From assembly GCA_963693305.1 (NCBI GenBank), contig OY855912.1, positions 31,263,277 to 31,327,276 of the forward strand: a DNA stretch of 64,000 nt, read 5' to 3'. The notes beneath the pieces are model-generated. The model was given only the letters and a program-made list of their open reading frames with translations. It was not told the DNA's origin and searched no databases. This DNA comes from Meandrina meandrites (Eukaryota > Cnidaria > Anthozoa > Scleractinia > Meandrinidae). The position numbers and the translations under genes were made by a program. Numbering within the stretch: position 1 is the first letter of the stretch; each line of letters begins with the position of its first letter. Positions 36,930 to 55,206 of the stretch are shown here, one piece after another.

Positions 36930-38159
36930 ACCTTATTTTGTTATTTATTTATAATTTCTCCTTTTTTTGATAAATGAAAGAACCGAATCGAAGTGCAATA
37001 TTTTTGCAGTCTGGTTATTCTTGCTTAGTGTCCATGTAGTAAGTTCATTATTTAAAATATCAGAAACGGACACTGCGAAAGGTAACAAAAATGCCGGCAA
37101 TATAATGCCATTGTTTTAAAAGAAATGTGACTCAGTTTACTGGACGGGGGCGCTAATAAGCTACACCATATCAGTAAAAACGCTGCCGTGGTTGATTGGA
37201 AATCCGCAAATCCGAGTGCTTCTCCCATTGTTTTCTCGCCCTCCTTTTCTTTGAGCGATAGTAAACACGGTTACGCCTCGTTGACTATTCGCTCGTAGAA
37301 AACTCGTGCTTCTAGTCTAATTGTTGAGTAGTAAGTTGGTAGGGGGAGGGGGGGGGGGGGGGGAGGAGGGAGGTGCTGCTAAGTTTACATTGTAACCCTG
37401 ATATCCCTGACTCCCTTTTAATTCAATCTTAGCGGAAAACAAGCGCGAATGTTTCGTGCTTTATTGTGACCGAGTATACAAATATGAACACGGAAGACAT
37501 ACGTGAAGAAAATATAACATTTATTTAGTTTTGTTTTGCTTGACATAAATGATGGCAAATAAATAGCGTGACACCCATGACAGTAAAAAAAGTATTTTCA
37601 GGGATTCCTTTTCCGAGGAACAGCCTTGTATACTGTGTCAGCCTTTTTGTAGTTTAAACTACACAGCACTAACATTTCGCTATTTCTTACCATTTTACAG
37701 CTTCTTAGTACTGTCTGTAGTGTAAATAAACTCGTTCTATTACACCGACGTGTGACCCACTTTTCAGTTTGCCTGTACATCAGCATACAATTCATTTCGT
37801 TGCTGACCCCACGATTTGTCAACATTTTCAATGAATTGTCTGAGGGTTATCATTCACAAGTGAATTGTATGAACTTATCTAACACCCGGGCTATACCAGA
37901 CACAATATTAAATGGGAATACACCTTGTGTAACACTTCACAAGGCCATTGGCCGTGGTACAACTTTAAAGATATATGTCTGCAAATTACATTTAAACTCT
38001 ACACTTTGTAGTTATATGGGCTATTTACACAAGATCAATATACATTCTGCGGCTTTTCTTTGGCTTTCCAAGGTAATTTATACTTAGGAAAGTTACGGAT
38101 AATTTTCCCTGTATTGACCTGTTTGTAAACGATTAAATTTTCTCTTTTTAACGATGGCT
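36930..38159. other. Convergent intergenic region
   Basis: It lies between the tails of two oppositely transcribed genes. It holds a poly-G tract near 37340-37370 and TTTATT at 37520-37525. No further gene is supported; the 112-codon frame at 37752-38087 has no recognisable domain or splice context and is probably 3' untranslated sequence of the minus gene read antisense. Confidence 0.4.
37520..37525 (-). terminator. Minus-strand polyadenylation signal (TTTATT on plus)
   Basis: It reads AATAAA on the minus strand, about 640 bases past the stop of the mucin-like gene. It is a candidate only. Confidence 0.3.
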
Positions 38160-41100
38160 TTAAGTGGCAGGTAAGCTTCTTCTTTTTCTTCCATGTTTTG
38201 GAAAGAAGACTTCTTGTTGACTCAAGACTTGGTAATTGCTAAAAGCTGTTGAGACAAAAACAAGTGAGGAATCTTACTTACGAGAAAAAACAATAATCAT
38301 TAAATAATTCATAAAGGGGCAGTTTAAGGTTTGCAACAGCGTTTAGTAATCACATTAATCCGTAAATTCATTTCTATAATCCTGGCCAAAATATCTACTC
38401 AGACATATTTATGTTTGTAAATGTGTTGTTCATAGATGATTTAGCTGATCTGTATTGTGGTTAAAATACTTACATTGACTGTCTCCTGCGATTCCATCAA
38501 ATATGACATTTCTATGACGAGCTCGTTGATTTTGAGAGGCTACAAAAAACAAAAGCGTTAATGTGTTATAAGCTTGCACACTAAATTGGAAAAAACCGTT
38601 TCAAACTAAATACTACACTGAATAAAGTGTGATCGAGTCATAAAGGATTCATGATTATTTTAGGCTACAATGTTCATTATAACAATAATCTTAATAAATA
38701 AGGTTCTGTAAAATACAGGATGGAAAATGTTTTCTTCCTTGTTTGGTTACTGCATGGCTCTATAGCCACCAAAATACACAAAGAAAACGCAAATAATTCA
38801 AATTACGGGATAAAAGAGAATGTTAATCTCCCATGGCTGTCCGAGGCAAATCATTGAAATAGATAATGTGTATGTGCGCCCAAGGATTGAATTTCTTATC
38901 GCGGTGCAAATGAAAGGGTGGATAGGTATATATGCACAGACAGAGGTAAAAACGCACTTCGCTAATATATTGCTGAAAGGATTGAAGCACGGGAATGCTG
39001 TTATAACAGACTACTTCAGTTCTCCCCCCTCCCACAAGCAATGCTGATTGTGATGAAAACGATTTGATTTGAATGCCTGAGGTCAACATTGTACCAGGGG
39101 GGGGGGGGGGGGGGGGGCGGGGAGGGAAGATGAGGCATTTTGACGAGCTATCGGGTTGGTGTCCCAGGAATATTGGCTAGGGTTGTTGGTTGTCAAATAT
39201 ACCCCACGTCTGAGATATATTTATATTTTGCTGCTAAGACATACCTAAATACTTGTCTCCAAAACCCCACTCTTTTGCTTTAGCCTTGGCAGTGGTATGT
39301 AAACCAACAGTTGGAGGCGGTTTTGTTGTTACTGGTACAGGATGAACCACAGGCACAGGTGGAGGTGTAGGATATAGGTGTGATGGAGGAGGTTTTGTCA
39401 TGACTACCGGAGGAGAATTCAGTTGTGGTCCTAATGGAATGTTCAATGTGTCATTCGACTGCGGAGGCACTACAGGAGCTACAGAAGCAACTGGTGGAAA
39501 CTCGATTATCGGTTGAGTTGTTGGGGGTGGCTCCGTTGTTAGAGTCGTTGAGCTGATGGGAATTACCGGGGCAGGGGTGGAAGGAGGAGGCTCCAGCGAA
39601 GAATTAGAGATAGACGTCATGTTGCTAAAAGAAGGAAAAGAGATGTTCTTGGGAATAATAGCAGTCGAGGCGTTTGTTATCTCCAATGTAGGAATTGTAC
39701 TGTTTGAGGATTCGACTTTGATATTTGTAGCATTTGCAGGTGTTGGGATTTCAGGAACAGTGGTATTTAGCAGAGATGTTTCATTGATCTGTTGAGAAGA
39801 TGTATTATTTATAGCTGAAGCGTTTGTCGCTGCAGGAATAGAACTACCATCAGACGTGGAATTTCCAGCTTTGGTCTCTTCTGATAAAAACGGGTGCAGG
39901 GGAGAAGGAAGAAATAGGACTGTGTCTTTTTCAGGAGGCGTTGCAATTATGTACGAAGCATTTTCGTATTCCGAATTTAGCGTTGGTAACGATGATGAAT
40001 ATGGCTTGGAACTTGAGGTTTGAGCGGGGGCGGGTGACTGATTTTTTCCAGGAGAGGAAGACGATCCTGATGCTGGTGGAAATGGGGGAGAAGATGATAC
40101 ACCCGAGATTCTAATAGGTGCTTGAGCTGGAGCTGAGGTTGGTGCTGGAGCTGGAGCTCGAGCCGGGGATACAGCAGTTGAAGGATAGGAGCTAGCTACA
40201 TGCTGCGCAGGGGATTGTGCAGGTGACGGTGGCGATGATGGAGCAGCAGATGCTTGGCTGGCAGGGTAGCTGTAATAACTTGGTGCAGGTTGAGTCGCTG
40301 GTGCTGGTGATGGGTATGCAGAAGATGAAGGTGTCCCATAGGCTTGGTAAGTAGCTGGAGATGGAGCGCGTGCAGGAGAGCCGTAATAGTTAGATGTCTG
40401 CTGTGTCGTAGACGATGAAGAAGCTACGCTGTTCGTCTGGTACGACGGTGGAGCCGCAGGGTAGTTATAGGAGGTGGTTGCTGGCTGTGATGCCGGTGCG
40501 GACGCAGGTGCTTGTGTGGCAGATGGAGATGCTGGTGAAGAGGCATAACTAGTATTTGTTGGTGATGGCTGAGAATAAGTAGCTGGTGTTGCAACAGAGG
40601 ATGAGCTGCTAACATTTAGCTGAGAGATAACACCCTGAGAAGCCGATGTGCTGTTGATTATTTCATAAGAAACAGGTGAATTAATAAATTTAGTTTTCAA
40701 TGTTTGGCTTGTGTCTTCCTGTCCTTCCGTTGAACTCCCTACATTGTACACAGGATAGCTGTAAACTTGTGCATCCAGCGTTGTATTCCCTTTCGAAGCA
40801 TTCACAAATGTATTGTTTCCATTGAGTGTGGTAGCTGTTGGGGTCTGCGGCGTTTTCTCGTTATAGCTGCTAACATAGTAAATGGGATATTTATCGGTGT
40901 TATTGCTCATAGTCGCGCTTTCTGTTGAGGTAGGAGGGAGAGAAGTAGTGTTGATGACACCTTGTGTTTGCTGGCTTTCGTTGCTAGCACTGCTCACATA
41001 GTACACTGGATAGTTATTATCATTTGTACTTAGCGATGCATTAGTTGTCGACGAGGACAACGGATCTGCTGTTGCATTTGACACAGGCTGTGAAGCTGGT

Positions 41101-43285
41101 TGATGTATCTTAGGCTCTTCAGTACTCGACACATAATAAACCGGATAACCATTATCCCCGGTTGAATTTGATGAAGCTGGAGCTGCAGAGTTATATGAAC
41201 TCACTGATGATTGCGGTGAGGACACGGAAGAACTGCCGTTGATGTATGATTGTTCGGCAGATGTCAAAGATGGTTGGGTTAACGAATAGTTGGCTTGCAC
41301 GGGAACAATTTGAGCACCAGTTTCGGTTGCTAGTTGCTGTTGTCCACTTTGCGTACTTGTAGGCGAGGCAACCGTTGCTCCGGGACTGCTGTTCCAATCA
41401 GCTGAGTTCGAGGTTTCTGTTTTTAATAATAAAAAAATAGATTTGTAGATGCGGCCTCGCATTAGATAGACCCTCATAATCACTACCTACTATAGCTACA
41501 ACAGTTCACGGACTTTAAGCTACAGCTTGCTGAAGTTGTCTTGTTTAAGTAGCCACAGGTTTTTGTTTTCTTATAATGTTTAGGAGGTATTGTTTGAAAA
41601 TTAAACGGAACTGTAAATTCTTCTCTAAATTTCACAATATTAATAAAACAGGTGAAACGGGAGTTTTGACACCATTTAACCATATAACCACTAGCGAACT
41701 AAATTGCTGACAAAGATCTGCAAACCTGATTTATCAAAGACTCATCAAAGTGCGTGAAACATAACCTGGATGAGTTTAATCAGAATTGACTTGACTAATC
41801 AGCCGGGTTTGTTTAATAAAACAAACATGGATTGGGAACTCTTGAAATCATGACCCTTTTAATAATTAAAATTTTGAGAATGTATCCTACATCCACCAGT
41901 CTTAGATTTTGTACTTACGTAAAGGTATGGATTCTGTTTGCAATGCGCCATTTTGGCTTGAAGTGTACTGCGACGCGGAGGTCGTGTATCCTGGGTAACC
42001 GGGGTATCCTAAAAGAAAGAGAAATATATTTCAAGAAACTGAATCTATTGTAAAATTAAAATCAAATAATTTTTCAATGTAGTACATGCGATCCGCAAAA
42101 AATAGCGGCCCTAGCAAGTCGTTAAATGCAGCTCTCCCTAGTCGTAAAATTTGCCTTTTGAGCAAACGATAACAATTACAAGATATTTGCAAAGTATAAA
42201 ACAGCCCAGTGCTCTGTTGCAGTACATAGTGATGGTTGCCAAAAGACAAGCGCTTGCAGTAAGCCAAACTTTTTGTCCTTGACGTAACATACATACATGG
42301 ACTTTATTAACTGTCAAGGTGATTTTTGCTAATTATGGACAAATAAAAAACATTCTGCTATACAATTTGAAAACTATTTAAAAAATTAAAAAAAAAATAA
42401 CGCAGAAATGAAGACACAAACAGGCAAATCTTGGCTAACAACTATTATATACAATATAAAATGTGACCTAAACAAAATGTACAAAGATTACAGTTTGACA
42501 CACAGTCTCAACTGCAAACATTCATTTTTTCAATACTTTTTAATAATGACTGAGAACATGTAGGGAAAAGTTTCAAAAGGACGGAAAGCCACAGGCTAAC
42601 AAGTGCACAGCCTGGCAGTGAAATAAGTGAGTGAGTGATTGAATGCATAAGCTTGTGGCCGAGCAACAGCCCTACTCGTGTGTTTAAAATCTTACCTTGA
42701 TTTGCGACTTGTCTTCTATGGAGTCTTGACAAGAGTTCTAAGTAACAGATAAATGACCCTGCGATTAGTTAAAGAGCTAAGAAAATATATATAAAAATGC
42801 ACAAAGTGGAACCTAAACCACCTCAGAAAGGTAATGTACTAATGAATAACTACAGTTTACGGATAGCAATTAATACGATCTCAAACTGTAAAAAAATTAG
42901 GCTATACTTACCTCTCGCTACACGAACATCAAGCGGAGCTGGAAGTGAATAACAAATGAAATAAAACACATCAGCATACAGATGATAAGCTCTTTTGTAG
43001 TTATTTCGAATTTCGAAAAGTTAATCCTCTATGAGCTTCTATGTACGTTGTCAAGCCGACATACGATGAAAACGAAGAAATACTCAACTTAATTAGGGAT
43101 TGCCCTGCTGTATCAACAAATTCTCTGAAATAATGTCCGACAAGGCGTATCGGTATTTTGAGCATAGACATTAAGAAGTTGATCATGAGTCTAGCCTAAA
43201 AAAGATAATAGTTTTAAACAGCCTTACCTGAATAAACTGATGTACAAACGCAAGCTATCACAGAAATAAGGAAAAGTAACCTCAT
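38160..43285 (-). CDS. Secreted Ser/Thr/Pro-rich mucin-like protein with a C-terminal peptide module
   Basis: Minus-strand exons: 43285-43228 (signal peptide, core LLFLISVIACVCTSV), 42938-42912, 42737-42696, 42008-41919, 41416-39245, 38539-38474 and 38245-38160; 846 codons plus stop, all phase 1. The 724-codon exon is rich in Ser, Thr, Pro, Ala and Asn with many N-x-S/T sequons, so it is probably heavily glycosylated. Four diverged repeats of YPVYYVSS occur (DNA near 41145, 41005, 40885 and 40750), then a Pro/Ala/Ser block and a TTKPPP-type block. The 3' exons encode ARHRNVIFD in a 66-base exon and end in GRKRRS, matching the peptide module of the 31869-36842 gene. If the donor at 39244 is not used, a stop at 39234-39236 ends the protein without the module. 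The family is otherwise not recognised. Confidence 0.7.
39099..39126. repeat. Poly-G tract
   Basis: Near-uninterrupted G run in the intron between the large exon and the module exon of the minus gene. Assembly or sequencing length error is likely here. Confidence 0.8.
42290..42420 (-). repeat. Possible LINE 3' tail
   Basis: ATACATACATGGACTTTATT followed by AT-rich sequence and A runs resembles the 3' tails of the LINE fragments at 23515, 32478 and 51436 (simple-repeat end plus CTTTATT). No coding part is present, so confidence is low. Confidence 0.35.
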
Positions 43286-45340
43286 TTCTTTCCTGTTCCT
43301 ATGCGAGGTAAACCTGTTTGGAAAAAGAAAAACGTTTGGAATTTAACTGCAGAGCTCTCAGCCTTCATCATAGCTCCCTTCCGTAAACAGAAGCTGGTGG
43401 TAAATCAAACATATTAAGTAACCTGTTGTTTGTTGCTATGATATCGCAGGTCAAGTTATAAGCCTTACTTAGCTTCATTACACATGCAGGGTTCAATGTT
43501 ATGTGATCTATCGAGCATCCTGTAAGATTAGCTGAACCCTGAATATCCAGAGTTTCTTAGGCCATGACAAACGTCGGACTTATTTCAAGAGCTATTGTTT
43601 CCGTTCATTTACATTAGGTACGTTCGACTCTTGTGAAGTTCGACGTTTGACCATGCATGGCATTGGTGAAAAGTTCTTATATCGCGCTCAGATACGTTTC
43701 CGCTTATTACCCGACTGGAAGAAGGCATTTCTCATTTAAGTCATTTCATCAGATGCCGAGAGGTAAATTGACCATTACAATGGCTCACCAAAATCAAGCT
43801 TTGCATGGCGAAGGCCTCTGCGTAGATTAAAACAACAAATGATTATCTTTTCTACGGAGGTTTTGCAGAATTTGTGTTAACACCAACATTTATCCTGAAG
43901 TCTCGGAGTTACTTCACTTGCAAAAGTGTTGTTGTCCCGTTTTGCTGGATTAAGGGTGGTCTGCATGACTGTGACAAAAGTGACCATGCTTTCAATTCTC
44001 CCAACGTTTACTTATGTATGGAGCACAGTAACGAGAATTCGTTCCTTGACATCGAACCTTACCTATAGGTAATGGTGCAACCACTACATGAGGTGTTTAT
44101 AAGCAGGAAATTTAGGCCGGTTTCTTTTAAGATCACTCTTCACTCTTCACGCTGAACATCTCTAACAGCATTGAAATGGATAGTATACTATAACTTGCAA
44201 TTTTGATATTCACAAAGTTAAAAAAAATGTTTTCTCATGTCAGGAGACTTCAAGCGTGAACCTTTACTGGTCTAGGGTGCTAAACGCTTGATCGTTTGCT
44301 CTGAAGAAGTCGTGGACCACAACTCAAAACGACGGCTGCAGATGGTGGTCAACGCTCACTTTACTGATATTTTGCTTTAGCAAAAAAGGAAATTATCTGA
44401 TTTAAAAATATGCTTTGGTAACCTCGAGATATTTAAATTAACTAATTGAAATGTTTCAGGTTCTTAACCATGTGCCAATAAGAATGACGTAACGTAAAAT
44501 AAACGAGATCTAACTGTCTATTAGGATGTGCTCGAATTCGCGTTAAATATTGCCGTTTGTTGTTTAATAATAACCTAATAGGGTTACAATCGTCTTGCTA
44601 GAAATGTGTCCTCGGCCTCTTCATATGTAACGACAGAGAATCTCTGTATCTTCACAGGTTAAAATTGAAGTTAATAAATTTATTTTCTTGTGTGGTTGAG
44701 AAAAAGGGCGTTGAATTCACCATGTACCAAATGATCACAAGACTCACAAGGCAGTTCGTTGAAGCAAGTAAATTACTACGCGCGGTGATGGATGTTTTCA
44801 ACTGTTTACGAGTCGAGACTTCTTGGTCGCAATTACGAAGAAAATGCTTTTCAATACACTAAATACTAAATACTGATAACGTTGTAGAAATAACGAAGCA
44901 ATTTGAAGTCATAAAACTAAAACAAATTTCACTACCAGAAAGCAAACACGAAATTTCCTACTTAAATTTAATTTAACAACTGGTGCCTTACCTCGGTCAA
45001 TCGTTTTATTTCCCCTCACAAAGCACACTCCTTTGAAGAAAACGTTTCCTTTAACCAATAAATCCTCGGCAGAAAATGACAAACAGCAATCGTGAAAGAC
45101 CCTTGGGAGTTATATTATTCTACAGCTGATTTCAAGTAAAATAAATCTGCGTTCAAATTTCAGGAATGAAGGAAATTTTCTTTAGGTGGTTATGACAGGT
45201 GGCGGGCGGCACCAGTTCTTGATCTTTGACGTCACTCTAGTACCCGATCGAGTTCCAAGCTTGACCCAGCGAACCGAAATATAACGAACTGTCTGATTGG
45301 TCAAATGCGCTTGTTTTTCAGTCACTTAATATCACATTCG
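43286..45340. other. Upstream region of the mucin-like gene and intergenic DNA
   Basis: An acceptor-like site (minus strand, TTTTTCCAAACAG) about 20 bases upstream of the ATG at 43285 suggests a 5' untranslated intron. No other gene is supported. Short frames here (for example 43874-44068 and 44665-44862) have no recognisable content. Confidence 0.35.
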
Positions 45341-45570
45341 GAGGCGTGGTGGACTAATGGTTAGTGCGCTGGACTCCGGATCGAGAAGTACGGGTTCGAG
45401 CCCTGGCCGCGGTCATGGCGTTGTGTTTTGGGAAGACACTTTACTCTCAGGAGGGAGAAGAAATACTCCTAGTCGCTTCATGCTACAGAAACTTGGATAA
45501 GCTCCGGCCTGATGGGCCACTAGGCCCGAACGCAGGATTTACTTTACTTTACAGCCGAAGACAGAATTGC
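45341..45570 (+). repeat. tRNA-derived SINE, full-length-looking copy
   Basis: It starts GGAGGCGTGGTGGACTAATG (A-box region) and has GGGTTCGAGCC (B-box) about 45 bases later. A body with TTGTGTTTTGGGAAGACACT and TAGTCGCTTCATGCTACA follows, then a tail with CTGATGGGCCACTAGGCCCG. The same parts recur at 52022-52256 and 13091-13150. It is too long and too poorly paired to be a working tRNA gene. Confidence 0.75.
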
Positions 45571-45984
45571 CCTCTGTGAGAGAGAACTACAGGTAGCGCC
45601 TGGTTTTCGAGTTGACGGATCGTTATTTCCATTGCGGGCCTAAGATTCCATGTTTTTTCCAAGGAGGCTCACAATGTTCACGGATTGATGGCCTGCTTAT
45701 ACGTACTCTAGTCATTAAGTATTCCTATACAGCAAGAAAGGGAAAAAGAATCGGGGTTGTCTTGATAGTGATTCCTTGTCTAACGGAAGTAAAAACAGAT
45801 GCCAAACTTTAAATTTTGACAGTTGTCGAAGTTTATATCATCTCTTATTTTGAACCATTGTATATGTGGGTATTTCTAATCTGAGATAAGAAATATAGAA
45901 ATAGTTCTTGTCACCCTGCAATTAGTTAATGTTCAACATTACACTATCAAACATCGTCGCCATGGTAAGCAGGCCGACTGGGTA

Positions 45985-46735
45985 CAAAGTTAAACAACTC
46001 CCCCGGAACATTGGCCACGAAAAGGAAATATCACATTCCAAGATGTATCACTGATTTACTATTCGGGGGACCTCAAGTATTGAATAAAATCAATGTTAAC
46101 ATCAAAGGAGAAACAAAGATCGGGGTTGCGGGACGCACGGGAGCAGGTAAGTCATCTTTTGCAGCGGCTCTTCTGCGCATGCCTGACGCGGAGGATGATA
46201 TAATGGTGGACAGCATTCCAGTAAAGGATATCAACCTCAAAGAAGCTCGACAATGTATTTCCGTTCTCGGCCAAAGTCTTGTCCTTTTCAGTGGGTCATT
46301 GATCTTGTCGAGCAGTTTCAAGACGCAGATTTGTGGCGAGCTTTAGAGGATGTACAACTGAAAGAATTGGTGAAGAGTCTGGAGGGAGAGCTGGATCACA
46401 AGTTGTTGGAACATTTCAACGTAAGAGAGCGGCAGTTAATTTGTTTGGCTCGTGTGCTGTTGCAGCAGAGCAAGATCATCTTCAAGATCATCATCTTGGA
46501 TGAGCCCACGGCACATGTTGATCCAGTCACAGAACAAACAGTGTGGAACGTAGTGCGTGAGAAACTGAGGGACTCCACAGTTATAACAAAAGCTCATCGT
46601 TTGAACACTATTAAAGACTGTGACATGATTTTAATTTTAAAAAATGGCGAGGTTGATGAATTTGACAGTTTTGATACACTTTTCGGCAGAGAAGGGAGTA
46701 CGTTGGGTGAAATGGCTCGAGATGCAGATAATTAA
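45985..46735 (+). pseudogene. Broken ABCC-type (MRP4-like) transporter, second nucleotide-binding domain
   Basis: Three frames together show an ABCC C-terminal ATPase domain. About 45992-46075 reads GNITFQDVSLIYYSGG. The next frame, to about 46300, reads KINVNIKGETKIGVAGRTG with an intact Walker A (GRTGAGKSS) and VLGQS.VLFSGSL. A third frame, 46300-46735, reads EQFQDADLWRALEDVQLKEL, RERQLICLARVLLQQSK, ILDEPTAHVD (Walker B), KAHRLNTIKDCDMI and ends GEMARDADN. There are two frameshifts, an altered ABC signature (NVRERQ where SGG/VGERQ is expected) and a small duplication (KIIFKII). No introns interrupt it, which suggests a processed copy or a compact gene relic. It is not functional as an ATPase in this form. 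Confidence 0.8.
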
Positions 46736-48003
46736 AAATGCAACATTCTTTTTGTTAATGAAACAACGTAATTGGTAATCTCATGGCCAAACATACTCGA
46801 ATAGTCTTATGATCATTAACTTTAAGGTAGCGAACCGTTTCGCTTGGCGCTTTCTTTTTACTGTAATTTTGTAAGGTGTTATAGAACAACCATATTCTTA
46901 ACAAGTGGTAGACACTCATGCCCTTATTTTTAACAAGTCTTTCCGTAAACGATTTTTGTGGTTTGCCAAGTTATCACATACCGGTAACGAAACTACAAAA
47001 AATACAAATCACATATGCCTAGCCATTTAGGCAATGATGAATACAGCAAGACATAGCACTATGCCAGCAACTTATACTGACCAAAAGCGATCGACGACAA
47101 CAAGAACACCCTTTCTTTACCATTTTTAATTTTCATAAATAAATGCACTGTGGTTAATAAATATATAAATATAAAGCATGTAAAACTTACATGTCAGAAA
47201 CTAATTGTCACGAATGCAAAAGTTCTTTGTTATTAATAAAATATTTAAAATTTTACAAATGTGAAAATACCAGAAAATCACTACTATCATATCATGTTTG
47301 TACATCTATGCAAATATTTCTCCGCTTGTTTTTGCGGCTAAAAAGGATGAGACAAATAGATGACGGATTTCCTCTTAATTCGTATGCGAGTCTTAGATTA
47401 CTCTAGATCTTGTTTCCTTTTTGCCATCTTTACCAAATTAAGGATGGTTGTGACACAACTGAAAACACCCACAATTTTCAGCCGGAAATTAACATTATGC
47501 TAAGAAAAAAAGCCGAGAGTCAAAAGAAATTACAAAAGCATCGCTTTAAAATTAAAGGGAAGATAGATGAAAGGTAGAGCATTAACAACAACAAAAACAA
47601 ACAAAAATAAAATGCAATAAAAACACCAAATAAACGTTTGGCAAAACTATGTTCGTGGTACAGAGATCCACCCAAGGCGAATAGCGAACGGTATTTATTA
47701 AACATCTCTCAGGTACCGGCAATAATGCTGACACTTTTTAAACGGATTTGTCTAATTTTAGCATACTTCTGTTCTTGGTAACATACGAAACGTATGTTAC
47801 CAAGATATATAGTGACACGAGTCTTCTAATTAAACAACAGGAACATCTCGTGTAGTAAGGTGTCAATATTATTGCGTCATCTCGACAAAACTCAGGTTCA
47901 CCATTCAATAGGTGGGTAAGATCACACTTTACTGCGCATTGTTGAGTCGGTTTTTCGATAGAGGATGCTTACCAATGTTACAACGAGTAGAAGGAACTGA
48001 ATT
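46736..48003. other. Intergenic and 3' untranslated region of the ATF7IP gene
   Basis: It contains a palindrome at 47773-47803 and TTTATT (minus-strand AATAAA) at 47694-47699, about 305 bases past the ATF7IP stop. No gene was seen. Confidence 0.4.
47773..47803. repeat. Near-perfect palindrome
   Basis: CTTGGTAACATACG, then AAA, then CGTATGTTACCAAG. The arms are exact reverse complements of 14 bases. It could be a hairpin relic of a mobile element or a hairpin in the 3' region of the minus-strand gene. Confidence 0.7.
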
Positions 48004-55190
<7,187 letters not shown>

Positions 55191-55206
55191 CTTCCTTTCG
55201 TGGCTT

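Noticed and set aside
37752..38087. 111-codon plus-strand frame as a separate gene
   Set aside because: No signal peptide, domain or splice partners; it lies opposite the probable 3' untranslated region of the mucin-like gene.
45341..45415. tRNA gene on the plus strand
   Set aside because: Same reason: tRNA-like head of a SINE, with acceptor-stem ends that do not pair.
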